Part shown: piece after piece, positions 17,267-25,284 of the stretch | Layout of the letters: every line of letters begins with the position of its first letter | How positions within the stretch are numbered: position 1 is the stretch's first letter | Assembly (NCBI GenBank): GCA_964556755.1 | Contig: CAZKXI010000016.1 | Location: 1-64,000 of the forward strand | Direction of reading: 5' to 3' | DNA length: 64,000 bases | Source: UBA4085 sp964556755 | GTDB taxonomy: Bacteria; Acidobacteriota; Aminicenantia; Aminicenantales; UBA4085 | Made by a program: the position numbers and the translations under genes | The notes under the pieces: generated by a model | The model's input: only the letters and a program-made list of their open reading frames with translations | The model's database searches: none | Told to the model about the DNA's origin: nothing

Positions 17267-17776
17267 TTATCTCTCCTTGTCAGGGGACGGATCCGGCCGC
17301 TGGAACTTCTCACGCAGTCGCCGTTCGACGACGGGGGGGACCAGGCCGCCGACTTGGCCGCCCAAGCCGAAGACCTCCTTGACCAGGCTCGAGCTGAGGA
17401 AGGTATAGGGCGAGCTGGGGGCCATGAACAAGGTCTCCAGCTGCGGATCGAGGGTTTGATTCATGAGGGCCATCTGAAACTCGTACTCGAAGTCCGAGAC
17501 GGCCCGCAGGCCGCGGATGACGATGCGGGCCCCCTGCTCCTCGGCGAAGCGGACGAGGAGGCCGTGGAATGGGACGGCCTCGATGCCGGGCTGGCCGCGG
17601 AAGATCTCGCGGATCATCTCGATCCTCTCCCCGACGCTGAACAGGGGGGTCTTCTTGGGATTCTCCAGGACCGCCACCACGATGCGGGGAAAGAGCCTGG
17701 CGCCGCGCAGGATGATATCGACGTGGCCGTTGGTAATGGGATCAAAGGACCCCGGGTACAAAGCGACTCTTTCCAT
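17267..17776 (-). CDS. coaD: Phosphopantetheine adenylyltransferase
   Basis: A 169-residue enzyme of CoA synthesis (4'-phosphopantetheine + ATP to dephospho-CoA). Nucleotidyltransferase motifs are complete: YPGSFDPITNGHVDII at the N-terminus (TNGH is the HxGH-type motif) and SSSLVKEV near residue 128, with GLRAVSDFEYEFQMALMN in between. The C-terminal tail is slightly longer than usual. It has a clear promoter at 17814-17842 and heads the pil gene run, an uncommon pairing. Confidence 0.97.
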   Translation of the reverse strand: MERVALYPGSFDPITNGHVDIILRGARLFPRIVVAVLENPKKTPLFSVGERIEMIREIFRGQPGIEAVPFHGLLVRFAEEQGARIVIRGLRAVSDFEYEFQMALMNQTLDPQLETLFMAPSSPYTFLSSSLVKEVFGLGGQVGGLVPPVVERRLREKFQRPDPSPDKER

Positions 17777-17813
17777 CGGGATTGTCCTCTATACCTCCTC
17801 AGCCTTGCCCCAC

Positions 17814-17842
17814 TGATTAACAAAAAACGTCACTCCTGTCAA
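17814..17842 (-). promoter_or_regulatory. Promoter of coaD-pilMNOPQ
   Basis: On the minus strand TTGACA (17837-17842) and TAATCA (17814-17819) are 17 nt apart, followed by GAGGAGGTATAGAGGA before the ATG at 17776. It is the only strong promoter seen for the whole minus-strand run. Confidence 0.75.
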
Positions 17843-17929
17843 ACCCATGGAGCGGCCGGGGGAGCCTAACTGACAGTCCTGCTTCTGTTTGTTCACCACG
17901 GGGGCATCTTCGCATGTTGACGTTTTTTG
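17821..17929. repeat. 12-bp inverted repeat pair in the coaD-pcm intergenic region
   Basis: CAAAAAACGTCA (17821-17832) and TGACGTTTTTTG (17918-17929) are perfect inverted copies with 85 nt between. The left copy sits inside the coaD promoter spacer. AT-rich runs of this kind are rare in the window. The pair could be operator halves, or the ends of a vanished element. Confidence 0.5.
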
Positions 17930-18000
17930 GCTATCCCCCCCTCCGATGAAGCGCGGGGTGAATTTTGGGGGGAGGGGAGGAGGGGCGGCGGCGAGCCCGA

Positions 18001-18030
18001 TTGATTTGCGGCCCCGTTTTGGCGGACAAT
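18001..18030 (+). promoter_or_regulatory. Promoter of the pcm gene, possibly leaderless
   Basis: TTGATT (18001-18006) and GACAAT (18025-18030) are 18 nt apart. The -10 box ends 6 nt before the ATG at 18037, so transcription would start at or next to the start codon. Confidence 0.55.
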
Positions 18031-18036
18031 AGGCTC

Positions 18037-18798
18037 ATGAGACGGGAGCGGATGCGTCCGCCGGGAATGATCCTCATGACCCTGCTTGGCTTGGCGGCCC
18101 TCTTCACCCTCCTGCCCGGGCAGGATGGCGAAGCCTTCTACGCCGCCAAAAGGAAGGCCATGGTCGACCTCCAGCTGAAGTCCCGCGACATCAGCGATCC
18201 GCGCGTCCTGGAAGCCATGGGCGAGGTGCCCCGCCACTTGTTCATCGGCCCCGAGCACCGGAGCCGGGCCTACGAGGACTATCCGCTGCCCATCGACGAA
18301 GGACAGACCATCAGCCAGCCCTACATCGTGGCCCTGATGACCCAGGCCCTGGGGATCAAGGCCGGCGACAAGGTCCTGGAGATCGGGACCGGATCGGGCT
18401 ACCAGGCGGCCGTGCTTTCGCGCCTGGCCGGCCGGGTCTACAGCGTCGACATCAGCGTCGCCCTGACCCGCAAGGCGGCCCGGACTCTGGCCGGGCTCGG
18501 CTGCGCCAACGTCGAGGTCAAGAGCGACGACGGCTACTACGGCTGGGTCGAGCAGGCGCCCTTCGACGCGATCATCGTCACCTGCGCCGCCCGGCAGATT
18601 CCGCCGCCCCTGATCCAGCAGCTCAAGGAGGGCGGCCGCCTGGTCATCCCGCTGGAGGAGACCGACGAGTACCAGGCCCTCAAGCGGGTGACCAAGGTCG
18701 GCGGCAAGCCCGTCATCGAGCAGCTGGCCATGGTCCGCTTCGTGCCCATGCTCGGCCAGGACAAGAAGGCCGGCGGTCCGGGGGCCGACCAGCCGTGA
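18037..18798 (+). CDS. pcm: Protein-L-isoaspartate O-methyltransferase, exported form
   Basis: A 253-residue methyltransferase repairing isoaspartyl residues with S-adenosylmethionine. Core motifs: EAMGEVPRHLFI, the active-site loop GQTISQPYIVALM, SAM motif I VLEIGTGSGYQAAVLSRL, and VTCAARQIPPPLIQQLKEGG. Before the core is a hydrophobic segment (MILMTLLGLAALFTLL, residues about 11-26) that looks like a signal peptide or membrane anchor, absent from classical cytosolic PCM, so it probably acts in the periplasm. The message may be leaderless. The gene ends by GTGA overlap with the phosphohexomutase. Confidence 0.9.
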   Translation: MRRERMRPPGMILMTLLGLAALFTLLPGQDGEAFYAAKRKAMVDLQLKSRDISDPRVLEAMGEVPRHLFIGPEHRSRAYEDYPLPIDEGQTISQPYIVALMTQALGIKAGDKVLEIGTGSGYQAAVLSRLAGRVYSVDISVALTRKAARTLAGLGCANVEVKSDDGYYGWVEQAPFDAIIVTCAARQIPPPLIQQLKEGGRLVIPLEETDEYQALKRVTKVGGKPVIEQLAMVRFVPMLGQDKKAGGPGADQP

Positions 18799-20195
18799 TC
18801 CGCTTCGGGACCAACGGCTGGCGGGCGGTGATGGGGGAGGCGTTCACCTTCCACAACGTCCGCCTCTGCGTCCAGGCCATCGCCAACGTCCTGCGGGCCA
18901 AGTTCCCCGGCCGCGACATCACCGTCATCGTCAACCACGACACCCGCTTCCTGTCCGAGCGCTACGCCGCCGAGGCGGCCAAGGTCCTGTCCCACAACCG
19001 CATCCAGGTCTTGCTGGCCGAGCGCGACGCCCCGACTCAGGCCCAAGCCTGCCAGATCATCCGGCGGGGGGCCCAGGGCGGCATCAACTTCACCGCCTCC
19101 TTCAATCCGCCCGAGTACAACGGGCTCAAGTACGCCACCGAGACGGGCGCCCCGGCCCTGCCGTCCGAGACGGCGGCCATCGAGGCCGAGATCGGCCGCC
19201 TGGAGAAGAGCTTCGCCTACGTCCCCCTCTATCCCCGCTCCGAGGCCATCGAGCGGATCGACCTGCGGGCCGACTACCTGGCCTACCTGCAGGAGAAGAT
19301 CGACTTCCGGGCCATCCGCGAGTCGGGCTTGCGCATCGGCATCGACCTCCTCTACGGCACCAGCCGCGAGTATCTGGACGAGATCCTGGAGGAGAACGGC
19401 ATCGAAGTCGAGGAGCTGCACGGGTTCGTCGATCCCTACTTCGGCGGCATGGCCCCGTCCTGCACCGAGGAGAACCTGGCCGAGCTGGTCGCCCTGGTCA
19501 AGGATCGCGGCTGCCACTTGGGCCTGGCCACGGACGCCGACGGCGACCGCTTCGGCATCGTCGATCCCGCCGGCGGGGTCCTGCTGCCGAACCTGGTCCT
19601 GGGCCTCCTGCTGAGCTACCTGGTCTCGCAGCGCGGCTGGCAGGGCGGCGTGGCCCGGTCCGTGGCCACGACCCACTACCTCGACCGCATCGCCCGCGTT
19701 CATGACCTGCCGCTGACCAAGACCCCCGTCGGCTTCAAGTTCATCGCCGACCTGCTGCTGCGGGACGAGATCATGTTCGGCGGCGAGGAGAGCGCGGCCC
19801 TCGGCCTGCGCGGCTTCCTGCCGGAGAAGGACGGCATCGCCGCCGGCCTGCTGGTCGCCGAGATGGTGGCCAAGACGGGGCGCTCGCTGGCGGAGCTGCT
19901 CGGCGACATGGAGAGGGAGTACGGAGAGCGCTTCGGCGGTCAGAGGGACGTGCCCCTGACGCCGAGCCGGGAGAAGGCCCTGCGCAAGCTGGTCAAGTCG
20001 CCGCCGACCAAGATGGCCGGCCGCTACGTCGTCAACGTCGAGACGATCGACGGGATCAAGCTCGACTTCGCCGACGACGATTGGCTGCTGGTCCGCTTCT
20101 CCGGGACCGAGCCCCTGGTCCGCTGCTACGCCGAGGCCCGCTCGCGCAAGGACCTGCGGGAGCTCCTCAAGGCCGGCCTGGACAAGATCGGATGA
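18795..20195 (+). CDS. Alpha-D-phosphohexomutase (phosphoglucomutase/phosphomannomutase family)
   Basis: A 466-residue four-domain mutase interconverting 1- and 6-phosphosugars. It starts with GTG (MIRFGTNGWRAVMGE). The active-site loop reads FTASFNPPEYNG with the phosphorylated Ser at about 102; the usual His of TASHNP is Phe. The metal loop DADGDRFGI (about 247), sugar-specificity loop GGEESAALGL (about 329) and phosphate loop RFSGTEPLVRCYAEA (about 434) are intact. It makes sugar phosphates for glycan precursors or glycogen. It overlaps pcm and the next gene by 4 nt each, so a three-gene operon is likely. Confidence 0.9.
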   Translation: MIRFGTNGWRAVMGEAFTFHNVRLCVQAIANVLRAKFPGRDITVIVNHDTRFLSERYAAEAAKVLSHNRIQVLLAERDAPTQAQACQIIRRGAQGGINFTASFNPPEYNGLKYATETGAPALPSETAAIEAEIGRLEKSFAYVPLYPRSEAIERIDLRADYLAYLQEKIDFRAIRESGLRIGIDLLYGTSREYLDEILEENGIEVEELHGFVDPYFGGMAPSCTEENLAELVALVKDRGCHLGLATDADGDRFGIVDPAGGVLLPNLVLGLLLSYLVSQRGWQGGVARSVATTHYLDRIARVHDLPLTKTPVGFKFIADLLLRDEIMFGGEESAALGLRGFLPEKDGIAAGLLVAEMVAKTGRSLAELLGDMEREYGERFGGQRDVPLTPSREKALRKLVKSPPTKMAGRYVVNVETIDGIKLDFADDDWLLVRFSGTEPLVRCYAEARSRKDLRELLKAGLDKIG

Positions 20196-20506
20196 CCGAA
20201 GAGGGCCGGATCCCCAAGCCGGCCAAGGCCGCCGCGGCCGTGGTCGCCTTCCTGCTGTTCGTCCTGCTGGTGACCACGATCTTCGGCAAGAAGGGCCTCC
20301 TGGAGATCGCCCGGGTCCGGCGGACCTACGCCGAGCTGGAGAGGGAGATCGCCCGCCTGAAGGAGGACAAGGCCCGCCTGGAGAAGGAGATCAAGGCCCT
20401 GGAGTCGGACCCGCGCGCGGTCGAGCGCGAGGCCCGCGAGAAGCTCTGGCTGACCGGGCCGGACGAGAAGATCGTCATCAAGAAGAAGGATCTCCCGCCG
20501 CCTTGA
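20192..20506 (+). CDS. FtsB/DivIC-like septum protein
   Basis: A 104-residue bitopic protein: cytoplasmic N-terminus, one membrane helix (AAAVVAFLLFVLLVTTIF, about 14-31), then a coiled-coil with heptads (YAELEREIARLKEDKARLEKEI), ending with the FtsB-type motif DPRAVEREAREKLWLTGPDEKIVI. FtsB/DivIC partners FtsL and FtsQ in the divisome. It starts inside the stop of the phosphohexomutase gene (ATGA). Family assignment is good; which member of the family it is cannot be told from sequence alone. Confidence 0.85.
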   Translation: MTEEGRIPKPAKAAAAVVAFLLFVLLVTTIFGKKGLLEIARVRRTYAELEREIARLKEDKARLEKEIKALESDPRAVEREAREKLWLTGPDEKIVIKKKDLPPP

Positions 20507-20532
20507 TTTGCGCCGCCGGCCTGTGGTTGAAT
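20503..20532 (+). promoter_or_regulatory. Promoter of the RRM protein gene
   Basis: TTGATT (20503-20508) and TTGAAT (20527-20532), 18 nt apart, overlap the end of the ftsB-like gene. A good ribosome-binding site (GAGGAGG) precedes the ATG at 20562. Confidence 0.45.
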
Positions 20533-20561
20533 GGGCCGACCTTGTGAGGAGGATCGCTTTC

Positions 20562-20849
20562 ATGAGTTCCAAGAAGCTCTACGTCGGCAACCTCAACTAC
20601 CGGACGACGGACGAGACCCTCAAGCAGGCCTTCTCCGCCTACGGCGAAGTCGTCTCGGCCAACGTGCTGCAGGGCCGCGGCTTCGGCTTCGTCGAGATGT
20701 CCAGCGAGGAAGCCGCCGACGAGGCCCGCGGCCGCTTGAACGGGACCGATCTCGAAGGCCGCAAGATCATCGTCAACGAAGCCCGGCCCAAGTCCGACCG
20801 GCCCCGCGAGCCTCGCGCCGGCGGCGGCCGGGACTTCAACCGATACTGA
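20562..20849 (+). CDS. RRM-domain RNA-binding protein (Rbp/cold-shock type)
   Basis: A 95-residue single RNA-recognition-motif protein. RNP-2 is KLYVGNLNY (residues about 5-13) and RNP-1 is GRGFGFVEM (about 38-46), both complete. The C-terminal tail is Arg/Gly-rich (PREPRAGGGRDFNRY). Bacterial RRM proteins of this size bind RNA and are often induced by cold or stress. It has a strong Shine-Dalgarno sequence (GAGGAGG) and stands alone, so it is likely highly expressed. Confidence 0.93.
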   Translation: MSSKKLYVGNLNYRTTDETLKQAFSAYGEVVSANVLQGRGFGFVEMSSEEAADEARGRLNGTDLEGRKIIVNEARPKSDRPREPRAGGGRDFNRY

Positions 20850-20895
20850 GGATTCGCCTCCCCGCCTCCGGCGACGGCCCGGCGGCCCGGGGGCC

Positions 20896-20922
20896 GGCAA
20901 CCTTTCCCCGGCTCCCCTCGTA
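20896..20922 (+). promoter_or_regulatory. ECF-type promoter candidate before the sigma factor
   Basis: GGCAAC (20896-20901), 17 nt, then CGTA (20919-20922) resembles ECF promoters (GGAAC near -35, CGTC/CGTA near -10). It lies 37 nt before the sigma gene start, fitting autoregulation. A short perfect hairpin CCCCT-CGT-AGGGG overlaps the -10. Confidence 0.4.
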
Positions 20923-20958
20923 GGGGTGGGTGAGAGTCCTATTCCGACGAGGAGGATC

Positions 20959-21543
20959 ATGCCGCCCTGCGAAGCCGCGGGCCCGGCGCCGGAGGCGCTG
21001 GCCGGCCTCTTCCGCCGCATCCGGGAAGGCGACCGGGACGCCTTCCTGGCGCTGACCCGGGCCTACCAGCAGAAGGTCTTCGCCCTGGCCTACGCCTTCT
21101 TCCGGGACAAGGAAGACGCCCTGGATCTGGTCCAGGAGACCTTCCTGCGCCTGTTCCAAAAGATCGACTCCTACGAGGAGGGGCGCAGCTTCGAAGCCTG
21201 GCTCCTCCAGGTGGCCCGGAACCTCTGTATCGACCGCTACCGCAAGGAGAGGAGCCGCCGCGTCCTGGAAGCTCCGTTGCCGGTGGACGATCTGCCGGTG
21301 GCCGCGGCCGGGGCCGAGGAGGCGGTCCACGCCTCGGACCTCAGGGACATCCTGTCGCGCTGCGTCGAGAAGCTGTCGGAGCGGCAGCGGCAGATCTTCA
21401 TCCTCCGCCACTACAGCCAGCTGAAGAACGAGGAGATCGCCCGCTCCCTGGGCCTCTCCCTGGGAACCGTCAAATCCATCCATTTCAAGGCCCTCCAGAG
21501 GCTGCGGGTCCTGATGGAGCCTTACCTGGAGTGCCGGACATGA
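20959..21543 (+). CDS. ECF RNA polymerase sigma factor
   Basis: A 194-residue sigma-70 family factor. Region 2 contains AFFRDKEDALDLVQETFLRLFQ and WLLQVARNLCIDRYRKERSRR; region 4 has LSERQRQIFILRHYSQLKNEEIARSLGLSLGTVKSIHFKAL-type helix-turn-helix (about 140-180). The start at 20959 is chosen because GAGGAGG lies 6-8 nt upstream; an ATG at 20926 lacks one. It is followed by a zinc-type anti-sigma gene overlapping by 4 nt, the normal pair for ECF regulation by an envelope or redox signal. Confidence 0.92.
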   Translation: MPPCEAAGPAPEALAGLFRRIREGDRDAFLALTRAYQQKVFALAYAFFRDKEDALDLVQETFLRLFQKIDSYEEGRSFEAWLLQVARNLCIDRYRKERSRRVLEAPLPVDDLPVAAAGAEEAVHASDLRDILSRCVEKLSERQRQIFILRHYSQLKNEEIARSLGLSLGTVKSIHFKALQRLRVLMEPYLECRT

Positions 21544-22370
21544 GCGCCTGCCGGGAATTCCGCCGGGCCGTCCGCGCCGCCATGGACGAAGGCCGCGCCC
21601 TCTCCGAAGGCGGGGCCGAGGAGCATGCCGCCGTGTGCCGAAGATGCCGCAAAGAGAGCGATGAGATGAAGTCGGTCCTGGCCGGGGCCGCGGCCGTCCG
21701 GGGCGAGATCGACGCGGCGATGCGGAGCGTCGATTGGGACGGCCTGTCGAGCCGGATCGCCGAGGCGGGGCTGGCCGAGAAGAGGGAGCGGGACATCCGC
21801 CGGGCTTCCGCTCCTCCCGTCTCATGGGCGAGCCGCCCCCCCCGCCGGCGGGTCTGGCGGCCTCTGCTGGCCGGGGCCGCGGCCGGCCTCGTCGTGGGCG
21901 TCCTGGCCACGGCCTTGATGCTGCGGCGCGGGCCGCTGACGCCGGCGGCGGCGGGATCCGCCTACGCCGCGACCGGGGACTTCCTGCAGAGCGTCGAGCT
22001 GGAGCTGGCCAAGCGCGAGGCCATCGGCTATCTGGAGGAGAGCGAGTACCTCCTCCTGGACCTCCTGGAGCGGAAGCCGGAGGCCGCGAGGACGGCGGAC
22101 GAAGGGCCCGGCGGAGCTTCCCGGACGACGCTGGCGGCCCGCGATCTGCTGGCCCGGAAGCGGTACTTCAACGCCCACCTGGACGACGTGCGGATCGCCA
22201 AGGCCCGGGCCTTGTGCGATCAGATCGAGGTCTTGCTCCTGGAGCTGGCCCGGACCAGCCGCGACCTGGCCCCGGACGAGGCCGACGAGATCCGCCGGAC
22301 CGTGGAGGACAAGCAGATCCTCCTCCAAATCCGTCTGCTGAAGAAAGAGCTCCGGAGCAGCGAGGCATGA
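21540..22370 (+). CDS. Membrane anti-sigma factor with zinc-finger (ZAS) motif
   Basis: A 276-residue bitopic protein. The N-terminal cytoplasmic part has the HxxxCxxC zinc-anti-sigma motif EHAAVCRRC (His about 29, Cys 33 and 36). One membrane helix follows (LLAGAAAGLVVGVLATALML, about 111-130), then a periplasmic helical domain rich in Leu/Glu (ELELAKREAIGYLEESEYLLLDLLE). It would hold the adjacent sigma factor inactive until an envelope signal. The ATGA overlap with the sigma gene sets the start. The periplasmic part has a pattern common in similar loci, but I cannot name its ligand. Confidence 0.85.
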   Translation: MSACREFRRAVRAAMDEGRALSEGGAEEHAAVCRRCRKESDEMKSVLAGAAAVRGEIDAAMRSVDWDGLSSRIAEAGLAEKRERDIRRASAPPVSWASRPPRRRVWRPLLAGAAAGLVVGVLATALMLRRGPLTPAAAGSAYAATGDFLQSVELELAKREAIGYLEESEYLLLDLLERKPEAARTADEGPGGASRTTLAARDLLARKRYFNAHLDDVRIAKARALCDQIEVLLLELARTSRDLAPDEADEIRRTVEDKQILLQIRLLKKELRSSEA

Positions 22371-22371
22371 C

Positions 22372-23232
22372 ATGAGAAAATCGATCCTGATCCTCTTTTC
22401 CTGGCTGATTCTCGCCGCCGGCGCCGCGGCGGCGGCCGCCGAGGGGCTGGAGCCCCAGACGCCGGACGAGAAGGCCTTCCAGGAGGTCAAGATCCTCATC
22501 TTCGACCAGAAGTGGGAGGAAGCCGAGGCGAAGCTGGACGGCTTCGCGGCCCGATTCCCCCAAAGCCCGCTCGTCCCCCAGGCCGTCTATTACAGGGGCA
22601 AGTGCCTGGAGGAGAGAGGCGGCCGGGAGCGCGAGGCGCTGGCCGCCTATCGCGAGTTCCTCCGGTACCGGGGCCAGAGCCGCGGCCTGATCGAGGACGC
22701 CGAGGTATCCATCATCGACCTGGCCTTGGCCCTTCACAACCGCGGCGACCGGGAGGCCTGGGATGAGCTCGAAGCCGGTCTGACCCACCCCAACCGCACC
22801 GTCCGGCAGTACGCCGCCCTGCGCGTCAGCACGGTCAAGGACCGCTCGCGGGCCGAGATGGCCGTGCCGACGCTGGAGCTGATGGCCGAGAAGGAGGCCA
22901 ATCCGGACCTCCGCGACCGGGCCAAGATCGCCCTCCTGCGGATCGCCCCGGACCGGCTGCCGGCCGAGCGGGACGAGTCGCGCCACCCGCGCCGCGCCCG
23001 CCTCCTGAAGCTCGAGGTCTTCGAGGGCGGAGGCCGCAAAGCCTCCCTGTCGCTGGCCCTGCCCTGGGCCCTGGCCGACCTGGTCCTGTCCTCCATTCCC
23101 GAAAAGGACAAGCAGGCCATGCGGCAGAAGGGGTACGACATCCCCCGAATCATGCGGGAGCTTGAGGCCGACGAAGGCCGCATCCTCGAGTTCAAGGCCG
23201 AGGGGAGCCTGATCCGAATCTGGATCGAGTAG
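22372..23232 (+). CDS. Secreted TPR/HEAT-repeat protein, third gene of the sigma operon
   Basis: A 286-residue protein with a cleavable signal peptide (residues 1-23). Then comes a TPR-like part (FDQKWEEAEAKLDGFAARFPQSPLVPQAVY ... EALAAYREFLRY), a HEAT-like helical stretch (about 125-200), and a C-terminal domain (SLALPWALADLVLSSIPEKDKQAM ... LIRIWIE). That domain resembles the SHOCT/YvlB-associated module seen in envelope-stress proteins, a resemblance from memory. It starts 1 nt after the anti-sigma stop, so it belongs to the unit and is probably a target or sensor partner in the periplasm. Confidence 0.7.
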   Translation: MRKSILILFSWLILAAGAAAAAAEGLEPQTPDEKAFQEVKILIFDQKWEEAEAKLDGFAARFPQSPLVPQAVYYRGKCLEERGGREREALAAYREFLRYRGQSRGLIEDAEVSIIDLALALHNRGDREAWDELEAGLTHPNRTVRQYAALRVSTVKDRSRAEMAVPTLELMAEKEANPDLRDRAKIALLRIAPDRLPAERDESRHPRRARLLKLEVFEGGGRKASLSLALPWALADLVLSSIPEKDKQAMRQKGYDIPRIMRELEADEGRILEFKAEGSLIRIWIE

Positions 23233-23260
23233 CCGCCGCGCCCGCCGCCCGCCGTCGATC

Positions 23261-23289
23261 TTGCGCCGGCCGCCTCAAAACGGTATTCT
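23261..23289 (+). promoter_or_regulatory. Promoter of the 23.3-kb hypothetical gene
   Basis: TTGCGC (23261-23266) and TATTCT (23284-23289) are 17 nt apart, 33 nt before the ATG at 23323. Confidence 0.55.
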
Positions 23290-23322
23290 TGCGCTTTCAT
23301 CCGAGCGGAGGACGAGGCTTCC

Positions 23323-23763
23323 ATGGACATCAAATTGAGCCGGGCGCAGTATGAGACCTTGATGCGCCTGGTCTATCTCGGCAACTGGGTGGTCAACGGG
23401 TTCCGGGACAAGGACAAGGACCCGAGCACGGACGCCTTGGAGAACTACGTCTACGCCAAGGCCCGCGACTTCGGCCTGGGCGACAGGATCACCTACGACG
23501 AGGACGCCGACGCCCACTTCCCGACCGAGGGTCAGGAATCCGAGTGGCTGGCCGACCTGGACGACTACAAGAACGACCTGTTCTGGGACGAGCTGATGTA
23601 CCGGCTGGCCGACCGCGACCTGGTGGCCCGCTTCGGCGAGGCCAACGTGGAGGCCATGCCGGAGGAGGAGCGCAAGCGCATGGAAGACGAGCTGGCCGAC
23701 CAGTACTACAAGGAGTTCGAGAAGACCGGCCTGGACCGCCTCCAGCTCATCCGGCCCAGCTGA
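23323..23763 (+). CDS. Conserved-looking hypothetical acidic protein
   Basis: A 146-residue soluble protein rich in Asp/Glu, Tyr and Trp (RAQYETLMRLVYLGNWVVNGFR, DAHFPTEGQESEWLADLDDY). It has no signal peptide, membrane segment or motif I can name. Helical prediction from composition is strong. It has its own promoter and stands between the sigma operon and the convergent peptide transporter gene. Codon usage matches its neighbours. Function unknown. Confidence 0.75.
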   Translation: MDIKLSRAQYETLMRLVYLGNWVVNGFRDKDKDPSTDALENYVYAKARDFGLGDRITYDEDADAHFPTEGQESEWLADLDDYKNDLFWDELMYRLADRDLVARFGEANVEAMPEEERKRMEDELADQYYKEFEKTGLDRLQLIRPS

Positions 23764-23788
23764 CCCCGTCCGCGCCCGGAGCCCCGCC

Positions 23789-25153
23789 TCAAGCGGCCTT
23801 GGCCGACTTCCTCAGCCAAGCGTCGTAGATCAGCAAGCCCAGCAGCGAGACCAGCCCGATGCCGCCGATGATCAGCCACATCGGGGCCGGGTTGGCGGTC
23901 CCGCCGTTCTGGGCGGGCTGCTTGACGTAGATCTCGAACAGCCGGCCGCCGATCGGGCCGCCGATCATGCTGGCCAGGGCGATCGGCAGGTTGGCGTATC
24001 CCAGGTAGAGGCCCTCCTGGCCCTTGGGGGCGATGCCGCCGATGTACTCGTAGATGCGGGGCGAGGCGAACATCTCGCCGACGGCCATCGAGGCGATCGA
24101 GAGGATCAGGAAGAGGCCGGCCACCGGGATGATCAGGCCCACGTTCACGGTCTTGCTCAGGCCGCCCGGCAGGAGGGCGGGCACCACGTTGAGGAGCATG
24201 AAGGCCGTCGTCACCCCGACTCCGACCAGGATGGAGCGGATGGGCTTCCAGCCCTTGGACATCCGGGTGATCAGCATCTGGAAGGCCACGATCATGATCG
24301 GGTTGGCCAGGGTGTAGAGGTCCATCGGCGCGTTGGGATCGATGTGCCGCATATAGAGGGGCATGAGGTTGTAGAGCTGGATGTAGAGGAACCAGAACAG
24401 GCTGATGACGATGATGAAGAAGACGAAGCGGATGTTGCCCAGCACGGTGAAGATGCCCAGCAGGGCCTGGCCCACGGTCCGCTTGGCGGCCGGGGCGGCG
24501 CCGGCCTTGCCGTCGGGGACGTACTCGGGCTCGCGGTAGAGGAAGATCGTCACGGCCAGGCCGATCAGGGCGAAGGCCGAGGCGGCGTAGGTGAAGATGG
24601 CCGGGATGCCCAGGCTGGTGCGGATGAAGTAGGAGACCCCGCGGCCCGTGATGGAGCCGATGTTGATGACCATGTAGAAGATGCCGAAGCCGAGGACCTT
24701 GGCGGTCCCGGAGGTCTTCTGGATGGTCCCGGCGATGCAGGGCTTGACGATCGAGCCGCCGATGCCGATCAGCACGATGCCCAAGATGACCGGGACGGTG
24801 AAGTCGACGGCGGAGGCGGCCTTGGCCCCGATCAGCCCCGGCCAGACTCTCTGCAGGTTGCCCAGGATGAGGTACCCGAAGGCGATGAAGACGAAAGAGG
24901 CCGTCAGGGAGCGGCGAAAGCCGAACTTGTCGGCCAGGGTGCCGGAGACGATGGGCAGGAAGTAGATCAAGCCCCACAGCACGGTGCCGTTGAGCAGGGT
25001 CGCGGTGGCCGGGCGCATGCCCAGCGTCTCGACCAGGTAGATGACCATGAAGGAGGCCATCGAGTAGTAGGCGGCGCGCTCGAAGAGCTCGATGACGTTG
25101 GCGGTCCAGAAAGTGCGGGGGAATTTGGCCTTGGCGGCGGGGGCTTCGGGCAT
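23789..25153 (-). CDS. Proton-dependent oligopeptide transporter (POT/PTR family)
   Basis: A 454-residue membrane protein with 12-14 hydrophobic segments. The first helix carries the ExxER-type motif IELFERAAYYSM, needed for proton coupling, and helix 5 has FYMVINIGSITGRGVSYFI, the PTR2 signature. It imports di/tripeptides with protons, fitting a peptide-fermenting life. The start at 25153 is chosen because AAGGAG lies 8 nt upstream; a longer frame to 25195 lacks one. It is a single gene, convergent with the preceding hypothetical gene. Confidence 0.93.
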   Translation of the reverse strand: MPEAPAAKAKFPRTFWTANVIELFERAAYYSMASFMVIYLVETLGMRPATATLLNGTVLWGLIYFLPIVSGTLADKFGFRRSLTASFVFIAFGYLILGNLQRVWPGLIGAKAASAVDFTVPVILGIVLIGIGGSIVKPCIAGTIQKTSGTAKVLGFGIFYMVINIGSITGRGVSYFIRTSLGIPAIFTYAASAFALIGLAVTIFLYREPEYVPDGKAGAAPAAKRTVGQALLGIFTVLGNIRFVFFIIVISLFWFLYIQLYNLMPLYMRHIDPNAPMDLYTLANPIMIVAFQMLITRMSKGWKPIRSILVGVGVTTAFMLLNVVPALLPGGLSKTVNVGLIIPVAGLFLILSIASMAVGEMFASPRIYEYIGGIAPKGQEGLYLGYANLPIALASMIGGPIGGRLFEIYVKQPAQNGGTANPAPMWLIIGGIGLVSLLGLLIYDAWLRKSAKAA

Positions 25154-25284
25154 AACCTCACTCCTTGTGAGAGAAGGGCTGGAAAATCGGATCATTCATA
25201 CCGGAAACGGAAGGCGATGTCCAGCGCCGCGGCGCCGCGGGGGGGGCGGCCGCGTGGGCGAAAGAGGGAGACGGGCCCGGGGGG

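Noticed and set aside
17888..18036. Forward promoter from TTGACG at 17917
   Set aside because: No -10 box lies at 16-18 nt; the TTGATT/GACAAT pair nearer the ATG is better.
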